A DNA stretch of 64,000 nt from Isoetes taiwanensis (lineage: Eukaryota > Streptophyta > Lycopodiopsida > Isoetales > Isoetaceae). A model generated the notes under the pieces. The model saw only the letters and a list, made by a program, of their open reading frames with translations, made no database searches and was not told the DNA's origin. Both the position numbers and the translations under genes were made by a program. Below are positions 61,237 through 64,000 of the stretch, piece after piece; within the stretch, counting starts at the first letter, position 1, and every line of letters starts with the position of its first letter. The stretch lies in NCBI GenBank assembly GCA_021234155.1, contig JAJEKV010000055.1, positions 2,969,090 to 3,033,089 of the forward strand. Reading direction: 5' to 3'.

Positions 61237-62500
61237 GTGATGCACTATTTTGGGGACGCTGAGATCTATAAAGCCTTGTGCTCTTTGGCCTCAGGTAAGT
61301 CTCTTGGTCCTGATGGCTTTCATCCTGAATTTTATATAGAATTTTGGGACCTCTTAAGGCCCGACATTGTGAAGGCTATGCAAGGGGCCTGGTCTTCATC
61401 TACACTACACCCCACCCTGGCTGCTGGGTTCATAACTCTCATTCCAAAAATACCAAGACCTTTGTCACTCTGTGAGTGGAGGCCTATTGCCTTGACCAAT
61501 GTTATGTACAAAGTTATCATGAAAGGCATTGCCAACCGCGTAAAGCCTATTCTCAAAAAGGTCATTGGTAGAGAACAGTCAGCTTTCCTTCCAGGTAGGT
61601 ACATTCTTGGCAACTACATTGCAACTAGGGAAGGTTTACATTGGTGCAAAACTTCAAAGCAGAACTGTGTTCTTATAAAGATGGATTTTCAGAAGGCCTA
61701 TGACTCCCTTAGATGGGAAGGTTTGCAAGAGGTCATGAATGAAATACATGGGTTTCCAAAGTGAATTCATTGCTCTCTCTATGGGCATGACAAGTTTGCC
61801 TCTGCCTTGATGCTTGTGAATAGTAGCCTTGAGGTCTCTTTCATCTCTGAAAAGGAATAAGGCAAGGATATCCATTAGCTCCTTATCTATTTGTGATTAT
61901 GGCTAGCCTTCTTACTAAAATGGTCAACTTCAAAGTAGAAGAAGGTGCAATGTCTGGACTGTCTCTTCCAGGTCAAGGTGGGAAGCTTACAATTATGCAG
62001 TATGCAGATGACAACTTCATGTTCTTAGATTTGATCACAATAGTTTCCAATCCTTCCATGATATTCTAGTTGCATTTAAGGATATGTCGGGCATTGAACT
62101 CAATGCCAACAAATGTTCTACTTTTTGGGCTCTTGAAGGGGATATTGATCCATGTGCTAAAGGGCTTGGTTTCCCGGTGATGGCAGTAGGAGAGACTGTT
62201 AAGCTCTTGGGTCTTCCACTATCTCTCTCGGATAGCATGAAGGGCCTGTGGTTCCCAATCTTAGACAGACTCAGAAAGAAAATGGGAATGTGGTCCGTAA
62301 AGAGACTATCAATCTCTGGTAGAGTTACGGTGGCCAATGCTGTCTTTGTTGGCTCACATATCTACTTCTCATCAGTGATAGTAGCTCAAAAAAGTATATA
62401 CAATCAGATACATATCATTATTAGGAAGTTTATTTGGGGAGGCAATGTAAGGTGGCATGGTCAAAGCTATGCCGGGATAAGAGAGATGGCGGGCTAGGAT
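61237..62500 (+). pseudogene. LINE reverse transcriptase domain
   Basis: The first half (61,237-61,764) has SGKSLGPDGFHPEFY, AGFITLIPKIPRP, WRPIALTNVMYKV, REQSAFLPGRYI and VLIKMDFQKAYDSL (first catalytic Asp). The second half has MQYADDNFMFL (YADD box, 61,995-62,027), SGIELNANKCSTF and VKLLGLPLS, typical of the L1 clade. The interval around 61,765-61,990 is out of frame. Confidence 0.9.
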
Positions 62501-63109
62501 GCAAGGACCCTTTTATACAGGCACAGGCACTTGCAGCTAAATTTGTTTGGGCGATACATAATGACTCTTCCCCAGCCATGATCTTCGTTAAACACTGGCT
62601 CGAGCAATGTAAGCTCAAACATAAGCCATCACTTCCTAGGGACGAACTAGGGGCCTTCTTCTATGATGCTAAACTAGCTCCCGATACCTCCCCGATGATG
62701 AGAAGGGTACTCCAGGCCTGGATGAAGGCTCTATCGGTATGCTCCCCAGCTGATATTCCTAATGAGGCTGGAAATATCAGTATCTTTTGGAATACACAAG
62801 TTTGGAAAAGGGAAGGTCTCCCTTTGGCCTTTGTCCATCCCCGTATATTTGGGAAATGGAGAGAACAGGGAATTCAGTATCTACAACATTTATGGATGAA
62901 TGGCAGATGGATATCCTGGACTAGATTCAAGTACAATGTACAAAGGGCAGGGGAAGGAGATAGAAAGGTATTACGTGCTCCAGTGTTCCGGGGCCTGAAG
63001 AAGTTGGTGGTGTGTTCAGAAGGAAAGGTACTGTGTGGCGAGTATCTATCGCGCATTGTGTGGTGATGAGACTCCACTAACAGCAGAGGTCAGGATGGGG
63101 GTAACAACT

Positions 63110-63330
63110 ACGGTTGCTAAGCTTTTCCTATCTAATTCATGGAAATCTATCTGCTCAAAGAAACTTCAGTTCTTTAGGTGGAGTTCGCTTCAAGGAGGTC
63201 TTAGTATTAAATGGGTTCTACTTCGGGAAGGGATTGTGGCTGATGATATGTGCCCGTTGGGTAGCCAATCATGTGAGTTTCCCCGATCTTAGGGATAGAG
63301 CTGGCCCATCTTGTATGGTCCGAGCTGCTC
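63110..63330 (+). pseudogene. LINE C-terminal zf-RVT-like region
   Basis: KLQFFRWSSLQGGLSIKWVL and MCPLGSQSCEFP (about 63,164-63,285) correspond to the FxWxxxxGxLxTxxxLxxRG...CPxC region found at the C-terminus of plant L1 RTs and RT-derived proteins. The last cysteine pattern is eroded. Confidence 0.6.
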
Positions 63331-63917
63331 ATTAGAACTAATATGTGTGTTACTGCTCCTTGACCAATGTAGCACTTTGGAAGGCACAGATGTGATGTGG
63401 CATTCGGGGAGCAGGCTACTTCAGTGGCAAAACTTAAGAACCTCTTTAACATGGAAGTGGCTCTAATGGCCTTGTCCCACCATAGAAAGATAGGGATGGC
63501 GTACAATAAACAGTTGGATAGAGTTGGTAAATTGGAAGGATTCTACAGCTACTTCAGATGTCAATGGATGGATGAGGAAGATCCAGCCCCTACATATGGT
63601 GGTGGGATCCACACTCTTGGTAACTAAGTATCTTTTACGCCCTGAAACCTTGTGGTGTGTGGAAACCGGATTTGCCCACTCTATAGTACCTGCATCTGCA
63701 GAGAAGATGGTTATATTTCCCTATAGTACTCACATGCAGGGAAGAAGAGCAAGTACTCCAGTAGTACATTCACCCCTAGTGTGATGGGCAAGTAATATAC
63801 AACTTTTCTATCTGTCCCATTGATGGGGCTCTTTGTAAATTTTCTATCTACAATAATAATATACTCCTACCTTCCCAAAAAAAAAAAAAAAAAAAAAAAA
63901 AAAACTTTATTTGTTAG

Positions 63918-64000
63918 CCGTTAAGTTGTGTATATCCATCTTTTGGCATTAAAAGCAGCGTGCCAACATACTTATTACTGCTAAGGTTTTTCCCTCGAAA
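63918..64000. other. Right flank of the LINE
   Basis: This is the continuation of the target sequence found at 57,943. Nothing is recognised before the window ends. Confidence 0.5.

Larger units (their letters stand above)
57957..63903 (+). mobile_element. Near full-length L1-clade LINE (5.95 kb)
   Basis: A plant L1-type retrotransposon with a GC-rich head (AGGGCGGCCGCCATGG near 57,995), a 1.9-kb leader, one endonuclease-RT open region and an A run (63,879-63,903). It is flanked by 14-base duplicates (57,943-57,956 and 63,904-63,917). No clear first open reading frame for a zinc-knuckle RNA-binding protein was recognised in the leader. The ORF2 region is in at least six frame segments (59,846-60,187; 60,126-60,647; 60,683-61,120; 61,237-61,764; a piece around 61,995; 62,084-62,497; 62,434-63,066), so it is not active as read. 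The clean duplication and intact tail suggest a fairly young insertion. Confidence 0.9.

Overview
This is nuclear DNA from a land plant. It holds a plant GH5 endo-beta-mannanase, a plant-type cytochrome-b5-fused sphingolipid delta-8 desaturase, PPR and DUF674 gene pieces, a BC10-type glycosyltransferase copy and plant-style LTR and non-LTR retroelements. The repeat load and the intronless mannanase would fit a fern or another seed-free plant, but that is only a guess. No clearly intact host gene was found. Most host genes are partial, duplicated or split over several frames.

Layout. 1-2,112: a palindromic MITE-like region and a partial GAPDH gene (minus strand). 3,428-4,792: a polyadenylated retrocopy of a BC10/GT14 glycosyltransferase. 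4,920-8,291: a short inverted-repeat element (here called MITE-X) split by an RTE-type LINE. 8,288-11,246: a Helitron tail and a 0.75-kb tandem duplication. 11,247-55,808: a head-to-tail array of three units, each pairing a mannanase (MAN) with a sphingolipid desaturase (SLD), all on the minus strand. 56,2xx-56,512: two Helitron 3' ends. 57,957-63,903: one nearly full-length L1-type LINE with a 14-bp target-site duplication.

The array is the core of the window. Units 2 (about 43.6-49.5 kb) and 3 (about 49.5-55.8 kb) are compact. Unit 1 grew from roughly 6 kb to more than 30 kb through three large inserts: an 11.1-kb segment with PPR, DUF674 and PIF1-helicase fragments plus a 3.75-kb foldback element (13,349-24,483); a 3.0-kb Ty3/gypsy chromovirus remnant (26,063-29,090); and an 11.5-kb LTR element with no recognisable genes (30,703-42,247). 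For each insert the matching empty site can be read in units 2 or 3. Unit 3 carries its own 1.66-kb poly(A) retroposon inside the MAN gene, and its empty site is in unit 2. Only the unit 3 SLD keeps the 5' half encoding cytochrome b5. The SLDs of units 1 and 2 were cut at the duplication breakpoint.

Where the three units can be compared, differences cluster at CAG/CTG trinucleotides and look like local scrambling, not ordinary substitution. This may be a methylation-linked base-calling artefact. If so, many apparent frameshifts here are not real, so pseudogene calls on MAN, SLD and GAPDH should be held loosely.
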